In this document: piece after piece, positions 42,545-53,592 of the stretch
Layout: the number at the start of each line of letters is the position of its first letter
How positions within the stretch are numbered: position 1 is the stretch's first letter
DNA from: SYFT01 sp964471115
GTDB taxonomy: Bacteria; Acidobacteriota; Vicinamibacteria; Vicinamibacterales; SCN-69-37
NCBI GenBank assembly: GCA_964471115.1
Contig: CAYYFE010000001.1
Coordinates: 1 to 64,000 of the forward strand
Reading direction: 5' to 3'
DNA length: 64,000 bases
Notes under the pieces: model-generated
Seen by the model: only the letters and a program-made list of their open reading frames with translations
The model's database searches: none
Told to the model about the DNA's origin: nothing
Made by a program: the position numbers and the translations under genes

Positions 42545-43558
42545 ATGCGTCGCCCACTGACCTTGCTCGCCCTCATCCCGATCGTCTTCGCCATGGCGCT
42601 GCCTGCCGCGTCCTCACGCGCCACACCCGACCAGCGTCCCGCCGCCAGCCCCTGGGGACCCGACGATGAGATTGGGACGCTGAACATGATGACCCCCGAG
42701 TCGCGCCGCGCCGTCATGGCGCGCGCCGACGTCGGCCGCATGTACGACCTGTCGGTCGAATACTTCGTCGGCATGCCGAGCTGGCACCTGCTGGGTGACC
42801 CGCGGTACCAGTTCTGGCTCACCCACACGCCCAGAGGCACGGCCGTCGATGACCCCGCCGGCGTCGGCGCGGCCCAGAACGCCGCCGTCGCCTACACCGG
42901 TGATGCGGTGTCGATGTACACCCACACCGGCACACACATCGACGCGCTGAATCACTTCGGTCTCCAGGGCGAAATCTGGAACGGCTTCCGCGCCGACGAC
43001 CACCTGGGGGACCGGGGATGGCGCAAGGCCGGGGTCGAGAAGTTCCCCCCGATCGTCGCCCGCGGCGTGCTCATCGATGTCGCCCGGGCAAAGCGCGTGG
43101 ACGCGTTACCCGACAGCTATCGCATTACCGTGCGTGACCTGACCGATGCCCTCGAGTCCCAGGGCACGACGCTCGAACGCGGTGACGTCGTGTTGATTCG
43201 CGGCGGCCGCATGCGCGCGTGGCCCAATGTCGACGGGTACGTGCTGAACCAGCCGGGGCTCTCGCTCGAGGCCGCGCGCTGGCTGGCCGAGACCAAGGGC
43301 GTGATGGTGATTGGCGGCGACAACCTGAGCCTCGAGCACTTCCCGGTGGAGCCGGGCCACAACTGGATTCCCGTTCACACCTATCTGCTCGCCCAGCGCG
43401 GCATCCCCGTCGTCGAGGTCGTCAATCTCGAGGAGTTGTCGCGCGACCGGGTCTACGAAATCGCGTTCGTCGCCGCTTCGCTGCGGTTCCGTGGGGCTTC
43501 GGCCGCGCCGTTCCGCCCCGTGGCGTTTCCGCTGAGCCCGGCCGCCGGGAGACAATGA
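42545..43558 (+). CDS. Exported cyclase-family hydrolase (kynurenine-formamidase-like)
   Basis: 337 residues, with AAGGAG 8 nt before the ATG and a signal peptide (LLALIPIVFAMALPAASS). The metal-binding signature HTGTHIDALNHF is at residues 127-138, as in the bacterial cyclase/KynB family of Mn or Zn-dependent amide hydrolases. DLTDALESQGTTLERGDVVLIRGG and MVIGGDNLSLEHFP are also typical. Export argues against cytoplasmic kynurenine catabolism; the substrate is unknown. It is first gene of a putative MarR-controlled three-gene operon. Confidence 0.88.
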   Translation: MRRPLTLLALIPIVFAMALPAASSRATPDQRPAASPWGPDDEIGTLNMMTPESRRAVMARADVGRMYDLSVEYFVGMPSWHLLGDPRYQFWLTHTPRGTAVDDPAGVGAAQNAAVAYTGDAVSMYTHTGTHIDALNHFGLQGEIWNGFRADDHLGDRGWRKAGVEKFPPIVARGVLIDVARAKRVDALPDSYRITVRDLTDALESQGTTLERGDVVLIRGGRMRAWPNVDGYVLNQPGLSLEAARWLAETKGVMVIGGDNLSLEHFPVEPGHNWIPVHTYLLAQRGIPVVEVVNLEELSRDRVYEIAFVAASLRFRGASAAPFRPVAFPLSPAAGRQ

Positions 43559-43561
43559 GCC

Positions 43562-43948
43562 ATGCGACTGGCGCGATGGGCATTCACGGCCGCGGGTATC
43601 TGGGGCATCGTGGTCCTGACGCCGCTCTTCTGGCGCGTGGACCTCACCGGGCGTATCTATCCGGTGCCCGAGCAGTATCCGCAGTTCTTCTACGGCTTCC
43701 TGGTCGTGGCCATGGCATGGCAGCTGGCGTTCCTGGTGATCGGCCGCGACCCGGTGCGGTTCCGATGGCTGATGGTGCCGGCGATGGTCGAGAAGTTCGG
43801 CTATGTGGCCACGCTGGCCATCCTTGGCCTGCAGGGACGACTGCCGATGATTGACGTGCAGCCGGCGATTCCCGACGCCATCCTCGGCGTGTTGTTCGTG
43901 GCCGCGTTCGTGGCGACGCGGCCCGCCGCGCCGCCTCCGCGTCCATGA
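43562..43948 (+). CDS. Small four-helix membrane protein of unknown function
   Basis: 128 residues with four hydrophobic segments (residues about 5-24, 45-63, 70-92 and 105-121). The motif QYPQFFYGFLVVAMAWQLAFLVIGRDPVRFRWLM lies between helices 1 and 3. I can assign no function. It begins 3 bp after the cyclase gene and overlaps the CDF transporter by 4 bp (ATGA), so it is clearly part of that operon. Confidence 0.75.
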   Translation: MRLARWAFTAAGIWGIVVLTPLFWRVDLTGRIYPVPEQYPQFFYGFLVVAMAWQLAFLVIGRDPVRFRWLMVPAMVEKFGYVATLAILGLQGRLPMIDVQPAIPDAILGVLFVAAFVATRPAAPPPRP

Positions 43949-44844
43949 CCCAGGCCGTCCGCTCGCCGTACGAACGCGCGCAGGTCATCACGCGCATCGG
44001 GCTGGCGGTGTCGGCGTGCCTGGCCATCAGCAACCTCATCACGGGGTACGTCACCGGATCGACGTCGGTCGTGGCGACGGGTTTCGAGTTTGCCGGTGAC
44101 GTGCTCGCGTCAGGCGTGGTGCTGGTCGGCATGCATGTCGCCTCGCGGCCGGCCGATGCGAACCATCCGTACGGCCACGGCCGCTTCGAGACGCTGTCGG
44201 CGTTGATGGTGGGCGTCATCCTCACCGCCGGCGGCGTCCTCATCGCGGTCCAGTCGCTGCGCGCGGTCGCCGAGACCCACGCGCCACCGGGCCGGGGCGC
44301 GCTCGTCGCCCTAGCGGCGGCCATCGTCCTGCGGGCGGTGATGTTCACGTGGAAGTTCCGGGTTGGCCGCCGGCTGCGCAGCGCCGCGCTGGTGGCCGAT
44401 GCGTGGAATGACGCCGTGGACATCCTGGCTGCCGCCGCGGCGCTGACGGCGGTCGGGCTGGCCACCCTCGATCCCTCGCGGTTCCTTGCGGCCGATCACT
44501 ACGGCGGTTTCGTTGTCGGCATCGTGGTCGTGATCACGGGCCTGCGTGTGGCGCGTGACGCCTCGCTCGAGCTGGCCGACACGATGCCGCCCGACGATCT
44601 GACGATGGAGCTGACCCGGGTGGCGCGCAGCGTGCCTGGTGTGGAGGGCATCGACAAGGTCTACGCGCGGAAGACCGGATTTCGCTATCACGTCGACCTG
44701 CACATCGAAGTGGCGCCGTCGATGAGTGTCGCCGACGCGCACGCGCTCGGCGGTCAGGTGCGGTCGACGCTGCGCGCGCAGTTGCCGTGGGTGGCCGACG
44801 TGTTGATCCACGTTGAACCAGCAGAGGACGAACGCCGGCCGTAG
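43945..44844 (+). CDS. Cation diffusion facilitator (CDF) family metal transporter
   Basis: 299 residues with six predicted membrane helices and a C-terminal cytoplasmic ferredoxin-like domain (GIDKVYARKTGFRYHVDLHIEVAPSMSVADAHALGGQVR). Likely metal-site residues are in TM2 (GFEFAGDVLASG, with E and D four apart) and TM5 (ADAWNDAVDIL, DxxxD). HPYGHGRFETLSAL matches the family's HPYGHGRxE motif. It probably exports divalent cations in exchange for protons. Which metal cannot be said. Confidence 0.92.
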   Translation: MTQAVRSPYERAQVITRIGLAVSACLAISNLITGYVTGSTSVVATGFEFAGDVLASGVVLVGMHVASRPADANHPYGHGRFETLSALMVGVILTAGGVLIAVQSLRAVAETHAPPGRGALVALAAAIVLRAVMFTWKFRVGRRLRSAALVADAWNDAVDILAAAAALTAVGLATLDPSRFLAADHYGGFVVGIVVVITGLRVARDASLELADTMPPDDLTMELTRVARSVPGVEGIDKVYARKTGFRYHVDLHIEVAPSMSVADAHALGGQVRSTLRAQLPWVADVLIHVEPAEDERRP

Positions 44845-44867
44845 CGCGGCCCGATCGGCGGGCCGCG
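44845..44867. terminator. Bidirectional hairpin between the CDF gene and arsR
   Basis: A perfect 9-bp stem CGCGGCCCG / CGGGCCGCG with loop ATCGG directly follows the CDF gene's TAG and precedes the arsR stop by 3 bp. It fits a shared terminator for convergent genes, although no T-run is present. Confidence 0.7.
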
Positions 44868-44870
44868 ATC

Positions 44871-45245
44871 TCAGCGCGTAGTGCAGCAGCTGGTGGCGGC
44901 GGCCGTCAGGTCCCGCAACGGAATCGAGACCAGCCCGCTCAGCTTGCGTCGATCGCCGGCGGCCGCGGGCGCTTCCTGCACGGCCGTCAGCGCGGCTTTG
45001 ACCACGTTGGCGGCGGCCTGACTTGCGGGCCAGTCGATCCGGTAGTGCATCCAGAGGCCGTCACGGCGCGCGGCCACCAGACCCGCCCGGCGCAGGTAGG
45101 CCAGGTGCCGCGAGACCGTCGGCTGGGGCAGGCCCAGCGCGCCGTGGATGTGGCACACACAGGTCTCACCCGACGACAGCAGCGCCAGGATCCGGAGGCG
45201 CGTGTCGTCGGCCAGGGCCTTGAACAGCTGTTCGAGGGAGTCCAT
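44871..45245 (-). CDS. arsR: ArsR-family arsenite-responsive repressor
   Basis: 124 residues from ATG 45245 (MDSLEQLFKALADDTRLRIL), with GAAG 8 nt upstream. ATG 45260 would add MKTVK but lies inside the operator. The winged helix includes GLPQPTVSRHLAYLRRAGLV. The As(III) site ETCVCHIHG provides Cys29 and Cys31 just ahead of the recognition helices, as in classical ArsR. A further Cys pair lies at the C-terminus (SCCTTR). It is divergent from arsM across an inverted-repeat operator. Confidence 0.9.
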   Translation of the reverse strand: MDSLEQLFKALADDTRLRILALLSSGETCVCHIHGALGLPQPTVSRHLAYLRRAGLVAARRDGLWMHYRIDWPASQAAANVVKAALTAVQEAPAAAGDRRKLSGLVSIPLRDLTAAATSCCTTR

Positions 45246-45258
45246 CTTGACGGTCTTC

Positions 45259-45298
45259 ATATTCGGCTTGACGAATATACCACGGCGGCATATATTCG
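45259..45298 (+). promoter_or_regulatory. ars promoter and operator
   Basis: ATATTCG-N6-CGAATAT (45259-45278) is a perfect inverted repeat, and a further half-site ATATTCG occurs at 45292-45298. On plus, TTGACG (45268-45273) and TATATT (45291-45296) at 17-bp spacing form the arsM promoter. The operator covers the -35, so ArsR binding should block arsM and its own gene. Confidence 0.8.
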
Positions 45299-45324
45299 CT
45301 GAGGCATATATTTCAGGAGGCCTC

Positions 45325-46143
45325 ATGTCGACCGCTGAACCCCTTACCCTCACCGTCAAGAAGCGTTATGGATCCATTGCCGAGAACGTCGCCCGCGGCG
45401 GCCGCGGGACGTGCGGCCCCGGCGAATGCGGCTGCGGCGATCCCATCAGCAGCGACCTGTACGACGCCCTGCAGACCGAGGGGCTGCCCGAGAAGGCGGT
45501 GCTGGCCTCGCTCGGCTGCGGCAATCCCACGGCGCTCGCCACACTCAACGCGGGCGAGACGGTCCTCGATCTCGGATCGGGCGGCGGCATCGACGTGTTG
45601 CTGTCGGCCAAACGCGTGGGGCCCACCGGCAAGGTCTACGGCCTGGACATGACCGACGAAATGCTGGCGCTGGCGCGCGAGAACCAGCAGAAGGCGGGCG
45701 TCACCAACGTCGAGTTCCTCAAGGGCCACATCGAGCAGATTCCGCTGCCCGACAACAGCGTGGACGTGATCATCTCGAACTGCGTCATCAACCTGTCGGC
45801 CGACAAGGACACGGTGCTGGCCGAGGCGTTCCGGGTGCTCAAGCCCGGCGGGCGGTTCGCGGTGTCCGACGTGGTCTCGCGCAAGCGCGAGATTCCCGAG
45901 GCCGTGCGCCGCAACGTCGAGTTGTGGATCGGCTGCGTGGCCGGCGCGCTGCACGAAGAGGACTTCCGCGCCAAGCTGGCCGCCGCCGGGTTCACCGACG
46001 TCGACATCGAGATGGTGCGTGAGTATCGCGCGGCCGACGCGCGGCAGTTCCTGGCCGATGCCGGCCTGGACGCCGACGCCATCGCGCCGCACGTCGACGG
46101 CGCGTTCGGCAGCGCGTTCGTCCGCGCGCGCAAGCCGGCGTAA
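45325..46143 (+). CDS. arsM: Arsenite S-adenosylmethionine methyltransferase
   Basis: Methylates As(III) to methylated, partly volatile arsenicals. The protein has 272 residues from ATG 45325, with AGGAGG 5 nt upstream. The SAM loop is VLDLGSGGGIDVLL. Three cysteines sit in the contexts expected for As(III) binding: SLGCGNP (C65), SNCVINLS (C153) and WIGCVAGAL (C204). An N-terminal Cys cluster TCGPGECGCG (30, 35, 37) may also bind metal. arsC follows after 9 bp. Confidence 0.94.
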   Translation: MSTAEPLTLTVKKRYGSIAENVARGGRGTCGPGECGCGDPISSDLYDALQTEGLPEKAVLASLGCGNPTALATLNAGETVLDLGSGGGIDVLLSAKRVGPTGKVYGLDMTDEMLALARENQQKAGVTNVEFLKGHIEQIPLPDNSVDVIISNCVINLSADKDTVLAEAFRVLKPGGRFAVSDVVSRKREIPEAVRRNVELWIGCVAGALHEEDFRAKLAAAGFTDVDIEMVREYRAADARQFLADAGLDADAIAPHVDGAFGSAFVRARKPA

Positions 46144-46152
46144 ACTGCCGCC

Positions 46153-46557
46153 GTGCGCCTGTTGTTCCTCTGCGTCGCCAACTCGGCGCGCAGCCAGATG
46201 GCCGAGGGCCTCGCCCGGCACCTGTTTGGTGATCGTGTCACCGTGCAGAGTGCCGGGAGCGCGCCCACGCGTGTGAATCCACATGCCGTGGCCGCGATGG
46301 CCGAGGCCGGCATCAACATCACCGGCCAGACGTCGAAATCGGTGCAGGACATCTCGCCCGACTCGATCGATGTCGTCATCACGCTGTGCGCCGACGAGGT
46401 GTGCCCGGTCTACCCGGGCCGCATCGAGCGCCTGCACTGGCCGATGCCCGACCCGGCCGCGGCACCGCCCGAAACCGCAGCCCAGCGATTCCGCGAGGTC
46501 CGAGACCTGCTGCGGCAGCGTCTCGAGGCCTTCGGCCGCGAGCGCGGTTTGATTTAA
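46153..46557 (+). CDS. arsC: Arsenate reductase, LMW-phosphatase-fold (thioredoxin-type)
   Basis: Reduces As(V) to As(III). The protein has 134 residues from a GTG start. The P-loop CVANSARS (C7-X5-R13) and the redox pair C79/C84 in TLCADEVCPVYPG provide the three-cysteine relay. The spacing of the last two (5) is shorter than the 7 of B. subtilis ArsC. Located directly behind arsM, it would feed arsenite to the methyltransferase. No ArsB or Acr3 pump gene is present here. Confidence 0.88.
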   Translation: MRLLFLCVANSARSQMAEGLARHLFGDRVTVQSAGSAPTRVNPHAVAAMAEAGINITGQTSKSVQDISPDSIDVVITLCADEVCPVYPGRIERLHWPMPDPAAAPPETAAQRFREVRDLLRQRLEAFGRERGLI

Positions 46558-46564
46558 TAGCGGG

Positions 46565-48004
46565 ATGCGTCCGCGCGTCAGGTTCGCCCCGTCACCCACC
46601 GGCTACCTTCACGTCGGAGGCGCGCGCACGGCACTGTTCAACTGGCTGTACGCGCGGCGGCACGGCGGCACGTTCATCCTGCGCATCGAGGACACCGACG
46701 TCGCGCGGTCGTCCGACGACATGGTCAGCGGCATTCTCAGCAGCCTGAAGTGGCTGGGCCTGACCTGGGACGAGGGGCCCGAGGTGGGTGGCCCGCACGC
46801 GCCGTATTTCCAGACCGAACGTCTCGACAAGTACCGCGCGGCCGCCGGCCGGCTGGTCGCTTCGGGCCATGCCTACTACTGCTACTGCAGCCCGGACGAC
46901 CTCAAGGCGAAACGCGACGCGGCCGAAGCCTCCGGCACGGCCTGGACCTACGACCGTACGTGCCACCACCTGTCATCCGACGAAGCGGCCCGACGGGAAG
47001 CCGCGGGTCTGCCGCGCGCCATCCGGTTCCTGGTGCCGTCCGGTGTCACGACCTTCACCGACCTGGTGCGTGGCCGCATCGAGTTCGCCAACGAACACAT
47101 CGAAGACTTCGTCATCATCCGGTCCGACGGCTTCCCGACCTACCACCTGTCCGTCGTGGTCGACGACGTCGACATGGAGATTACGCAGGTTGTTCGCGGT
47201 GACGATCACATCTCGAACACCCCGAAACAGGTCCTGCTGTATCACGCGCTCGGCGCGCCGGTGCCGGAGTTCGCGCATGTGCCGCTCATCCTGGGGCCCG
47301 ACAAAAAACGCCTGAGCAAACGCCACGGCGCGACGTCGGTGGGTGAATACGAGACGCAGGGGTATCTGCCGGAAGCGATGATCAACTTTCTGGCGCTGCT
47401 CGGCTGGTCGCCCGGCGGCAACCAGGAACTGTTCAGCCGCGACGAACTGGTCGAGCGATTCACCCTCGACGGCATCAGCGGCGGCAACGCCGTCTTCAAC
47501 CCGGAGAAACTCGACTGGTTCAACCAGCAGCACATCCTCCGGCTGGCCAACGACGAGGTCGTGCGCCGCATCCGTCCGGCGCTCGACGCCGCCGGCCTCT
47601 GGCGCGACTCACTGCAGACCACCGAATTCGCCTGGTTCAGCCGGGTCCTCGATCTCCTCAAACCACGCGCAAAGAAACTTGCGGACCTCGTGCCCGCCTC
47701 GCGTGTGTTCCTGACCGACGATGTGGTGTACGACGACGCGGCTGTGGCCAAACACCTCTCCGCGGAGGCGCGTCCACATCTGGCCGCGTGGGCCGACGTT
47801 GTTGCCGGGCTGCCGTCGCTGGAACCGGCCGCGACCGAAGCGGCCCTCCGCGCGCTGGCCGATCAGCGCGGGATCAAACCCGGCGTCCTGATTCATAGCT
47901 CACGCGTAGCCGTCACCGGTCAGGCCGTCAGCCCCGGGCTCTTCGAAGTACTCGAACTGGTCGGCCAACCGCGCGTCATCGCTCGACTGCGTTCACGCAG
48001 CTGA
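46565..48004 (+). CDS. gltX: Glutamyl-tRNA synthetase
   Basis: Class I synthetase, 479 residues. The HIGH motif appears as PSPTGYLHVGGART (residues 9-22) and KMSKS as KKRLSKRHG. The zinc-knuckle region has CYCSPDDL and YDRTCHHL. The C-terminal helical anticodon-binding domain is complete. It could be discriminating or non-discriminating, and the window gives no direct evidence either way. A heptamer array separates it from the convergent chlorite-dismutase-family gene. Confidence 0.96.
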   Translation: MRPRVRFAPSPTGYLHVGGARTALFNWLYARRHGGTFILRIEDTDVARSSDDMVSGILSSLKWLGLTWDEGPEVGGPHAPYFQTERLDKYRAAAGRLVASGHAYYCYCSPDDLKAKRDAAEASGTAWTYDRTCHHLSSDEAARREAAGLPRAIRFLVPSGVTTFTDLVRGRIEFANEHIEDFVIIRSDGFPTYHLSVVVDDVDMEITQVVRGDDHISNTPKQVLLYHALGAPVPEFAHVPLILGPDKKRLSKRHGATSVGEYETQGYLPEAMINFLALLGWSPGGNQELFSRDELVERFTLDGISGGNAVFNPEKLDWFNQQHILRLANDEVVRRIRPALDAAGLWRDSLQTTEFAWFSRVLDLLKPRAKKLADLVPASRVFLTDDVVYDDAAVAKHLSAEARPHLAAWADVVAGLPSLEPAATEAALRALADQRGIKPGVLIHSSRVAVTGQAVSPGLFEVLELVGQPRVIARLRSRS

Positions 48005-48008
48005 TCTC

Positions 48009-48060
48009 GAACCCTGGACCCTGGACCCTGGACCCTGGACCCTCGGACCCTGGACCCCTA
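48009..48060. repeat. Heptamer tandem array (AGGGTCC on minus strand) abutting a stop codon
   Basis: After a first variant unit GAACCCT, GGACCCT repeats from 48016 to 48043. One extra C follows at 48044, then GGACCCT and GGACCCC run into the TAG (48058-48060 on minus) of the convergent gene. The unit, the single-base interruption before the last two units and the contact with a minus-strand TAG all match the array at 24458-24507. Confidence 0.9.
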
Positions 48061-48870
48061 CCATCTCAGTTGACGTCGCCCTCGCCAGATGGGCCCTTCT
48101 TCCACGAATCGCCATTCGGGGTTGCGTTCGGTGTCTCGCATCGCGGCCAGCGTGTCGTCAAACAGCGCGAGGTCTTCGTCCGCGCATTCGAAGTACGCGA
48201 TGAAATCCCACTCGCCGGCGCGGCCTTCACCATCGGGGTTGTAGAACAGCCGACGGAACACGCGTCGGGCCGCCCCGCGGCCCAGTTCGGCGTGACCCGG
48301 CACATGCCTGCCGGTCCGGTGATCGTGATGCGGGTAGAAATACTGATGCCGCTCCATGGCCGGCAGCGCCCACCACTCCGCCGTCTTGCGCACCGGGAGG
48401 ATGATCGCGTTCTGCACGAGACGGCCCGAGGCGCGGCCCTTCGCCTGGCTGTAGGCCCACGCGTACATGTCAACCGAGGTGTAGCGGGGCACCCGCACCG
48501 CACCCGTGAGCGTGGTCACCTGCGCCAGCTCGCCCACGCGGCGCCGCAGCTCCTTTTCGGCATCTTCGAGACTGGGCCGGTACTTCGACGTGACCTGCGC
48601 CACGTGTGTGGCGGTGGGGAGGTCGGTTGAGGCCGACCCGTCCACGCCGAAGCCGTTGATCGACAGGAACTGGATCATCTCGTGCGGCGGGGCATCGGCA
48701 CCGCCGCCCTCAACATCAAAGACGTTGAAGAACGCCCGCGCCAGCTGATCACCCACCCCACGCAGCCGCTGCCGGATCGCATCGTCCACCTGCGCGGGAC
48801 GCACGAAGAAGAAGCGCGTGTACGCGAGATTGGTGCCCTGCTGGGGCGCATCAAGACTCGAAAACGTCAT
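48058..48870 (-). CDS. Chlorite-dismutase-family (HemQ-like) protein
   Basis: 270 residues. The C-terminal half has the family pattern: PVRKTAEWWALPAMERHQYFYPHHDHRTG followed by EWDFIAYFECADEDLALFDDTLAAMRDTERNPEWRFVEEGPIWRG. This resembles the W..L....R...H and AYET-D-L-F-L-R-TE segments of heme-binding Cld/HemQ proteins. The N-terminal ferredoxin-like half is longer than in HemQ. Whether it is a coproheme decarboxylase, a chlorite dismutase or neither cannot be decided; no heme-biosynthesis genes lie nearby. Confidence 0.7.
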   Translation of the reverse strand: MTFSSLDAPQQGTNLAYTRFFFVRPAQVDDAIRQRLRGVGDQLARAFFNVFDVEGGGADAPPHEMIQFLSINGFGVDGSASTDLPTATHVAQVTSKYRPSLEDAEKELRRRVGELAQVTTLTGAVRVPRYTSVDMYAWAYSQAKGRASGRLVQNAIILPVRKTAEWWALPAMERHQYFYPHHDHRTGRHVPGHAELGRGAARRVFRRLFYNPDGEGRAGEWDFIAYFECADEDLALFDDTLAAMRDTERNPEWRFVEEGPIWRGRRQLRW

Positions 48871-48902
48871 CTCCAGTAAAGTGCTATCGGTTCAGAGCCG
48901 CC

Positions 48903-49583
48903 ATGCCTCCAACAACCCGTCGCGTTCTCCCCCGTCGCCCTGTGCAATCGCGTGCAGCCTCGCGCAACCCTGACCCCGCGGATGTCTTCGAGCAGGGGCG
49001 CCGCCACCTGATGCGCACCGACGCCAGACTGGCCGCAGTCATCAAGCGGACCGGCAGGGAACGGCCTGAGTTCGGCCGGCGCGAACCGTTCGAGGCGCTC
49101 TTCCGCGCGGTCATCTCACAGCAGCTTTCGACCAAGGCGGCCGACACGATCCGCCGCCGCGTGCTCGCGCTCATGCCCACGCTCAGTCCCGAGCACCTGC
49201 TGGCCGTGCCCACCGACGATCTGCGGTCAGCCGGCCTGAGCCGGCAGAAGATCGCGTACCTCCAGGATCTGGCGGCCCGCGTGATTGACGGCCGCCTTGA
49301 CCTGCACCATCTGCGCACACGCGACGATGAGGAGATCATCCGGACCATCGTCGAAGTGAAGGGGTTTGGCGTGTGGTCGGCCCAGATGTTCCTGATGTTC
49401 TGCCTGCACCGGCCCGATGTGTTGCCCACCGGTGACCTGGGCATCGTCAAGGGCATGCAAATCGTGCTGGGGATGAAACGGCGGCCGTCGGTGCGGACGA
49501 TGGAACGCGCAGCACGCACGTGGCAGCCCTACCGGTCGGTGGCGTGCTGGTATCTGTGGCGCGCCCTCGAAATGGGCGACTGA
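48903..49583 (+). CDS. DNA-3-methyladenine glycosylase II family (HhH-GPD)
   Basis: Base-excision repair glycosylase for alkylated purines; 226 residues. RREPFEALFRAVISQQLSTKAADTI begins the helical core. The helix-hairpin-helix reads VEVKGFGVWSAQMFLMFCL, and the catalytic Asp lies in VLPTGDLGIVKGM. The first 25 residues are Arg/Pro-rich and may not be translated; ATG 48903 is the longest reasonable start. There is no iron-sulfur cluster motif, as expected for the AlkA type. Confidence 0.9.
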   Translation: MPPTTRRVLPRRPVQSRAASRNPDPADVFEQGRRHLMRTDARLAAVIKRTGRERPEFGRREPFEALFRAVISQQLSTKAADTIRRRVLALMPTLSPEHLLAVPTDDLRSAGLSRQKIAYLQDLAARVIDGRLDLHHLRTRDDEEIIRTIVEVKGFGVWSAQMFLMFCLHRPDVLPTGDLGIVKGMQIVLGMKRRPSVRTMERAARTWQPYRSVACWYLWRALEMGD

Positions 49584-49606
49584 CGACCGGCGTATTCGAG
49601 GGCAGC

Positions 49607-50961
49607 ATGTTGCTGAGGAAGTTGCTGCTGGCGGCCTTCCTGCTGGCGCTGGCGCTGGCGGCCGTTTCGGTGTGGGCGGTGGAACGGGTGCGCGCGGCCG
49701 ACCGGGAACTGGCGGTGGAACGTGTGGCCCAGGCGCATCAGACCGACCTGATTCGCGCCCGCTGTGAAGCGAATCCGGGCTGGTTCCTGGCTGGTCCTCG
49801 GGAGAACGCGCCCAGTGCCGCGCTGTTGGCCGGCCCGGATGCCGACGTGCTGGCGCCGCGGCCGGATACCAATCCGCGCGACTTCGAGTTCTTCGCGTAC
49901 GACCTCGAGATGGTGGGGCAGAGTACCGCCGCGCCGCGGTTGTCGCAGCAGACGCGCGCGCGCCTGCGGATGACCGAACAGCAGGTGACCGAGCCGTTTC
50001 ACACCGAGGCGGGCACCGGTGCGCAGACGGTGCTCACGACACGGTGGGATGGGCCGTGTGCGTACCTGTTGTTCCGGATGCATCCGCCGCCGCATCAGTG
50101 GCGTCAGCGCGCGCTGATGTATGCCGCGTTCACGGCTGGCGCGTTCGTGGTGATCATGGCGGTGGCCTGGCCCATTGATCGACGCATTCGCCGGCTCGGC
50201 GCCCAGATGCGGGCATCAGCGCGGACGGAGTATCGGGAACCGGCGTCGGTGGGCGGCCGCGATGAACTGAGTCAGCTGGGATTTGCCTTCAACGAGGCGG
50301 CGGTCGACATCAACCGGCTGCACACCGATTTCCGCGATCGGGACGCCGATTACCGCCGGTTCATCGGATATCTGTCGAGTGACGCCGAGTCGGTGCTGCA
50401 TTCAGCCATGACCCCCGGCGATCCCGCGCGCGCGCTGGCGGACGCGCTTCGTCTGTCGAACGTCGTCGTCGGATCGCAGTTGCGCGAGTCCTTGTCGCCC
50501 GCGGTCGTGGATGTCGATGTCAGCGCCGAAGTGCGCGCGGCGCTGGCCGAGTTCGCCCCGCTGGCGGCGGTTCGGCAGGTGGCGCTCGACGTGTCCGTGC
50601 CGGACACACCGGTGCGCGCGCAGGGGCAGCCGCTGTGGATGAAGCAGGCGGTGCGCAATCTGCTGATGTTGGCGATCGACCGCGAACGTGCCGGCGGCCG
50701 TGTGACGGTGTCGCTTCGGAAGGGCGGGACCGGATTTGCCCTGACGGTGACCGATACCGGGGCAAATCTGCCCGATGACGAACTGCGGAAACTGAATGCC
50801 GTGCGGCGGTTCCGCGGTGACGAAGGCCGGGGCGCCGGCCTGCGCGGCGACATCGGTCTGGGCCTGGCCATCGTGCATGAGGTGTGTCACCGCTTCCACC
50901 TCGAGCTCGACTTCTCACGTCCGGTCACCGGCGGTCTCGAGGTCCGACTACAATCAGCCGG

Positions 50962-50965
<4 letters not shown>
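49607..50965 (+). CDS. Membrane sensor histidine-kinase-like protein with degenerate H-box
   Basis: 452 residues from ATG 49607 (MLLRKLLLAAFLLALALAAVSVWAV), which gives TM1. A periplasmic domain (about 25-165), TM2 (ALMYAAFTAGAFVVIMAVAWPI), a HAMP domain and a GHKL ATPase domain follow. The dimerisation segment DYRRFIGYLSSDAESVLHSAM lacks the usual HE(L)RTP phospho-His motif. In the N-box, NLLMLAID replaces the Mg-binding Asn by Leu. The G2 box GDIGLGLAIVHEV is intact. No response regulator is adjacent. Its TGA overlaps the Ser/Thr kinase GTG. Confidence 0.75.
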
Positions 50966-53592
<2,627 letters not shown>

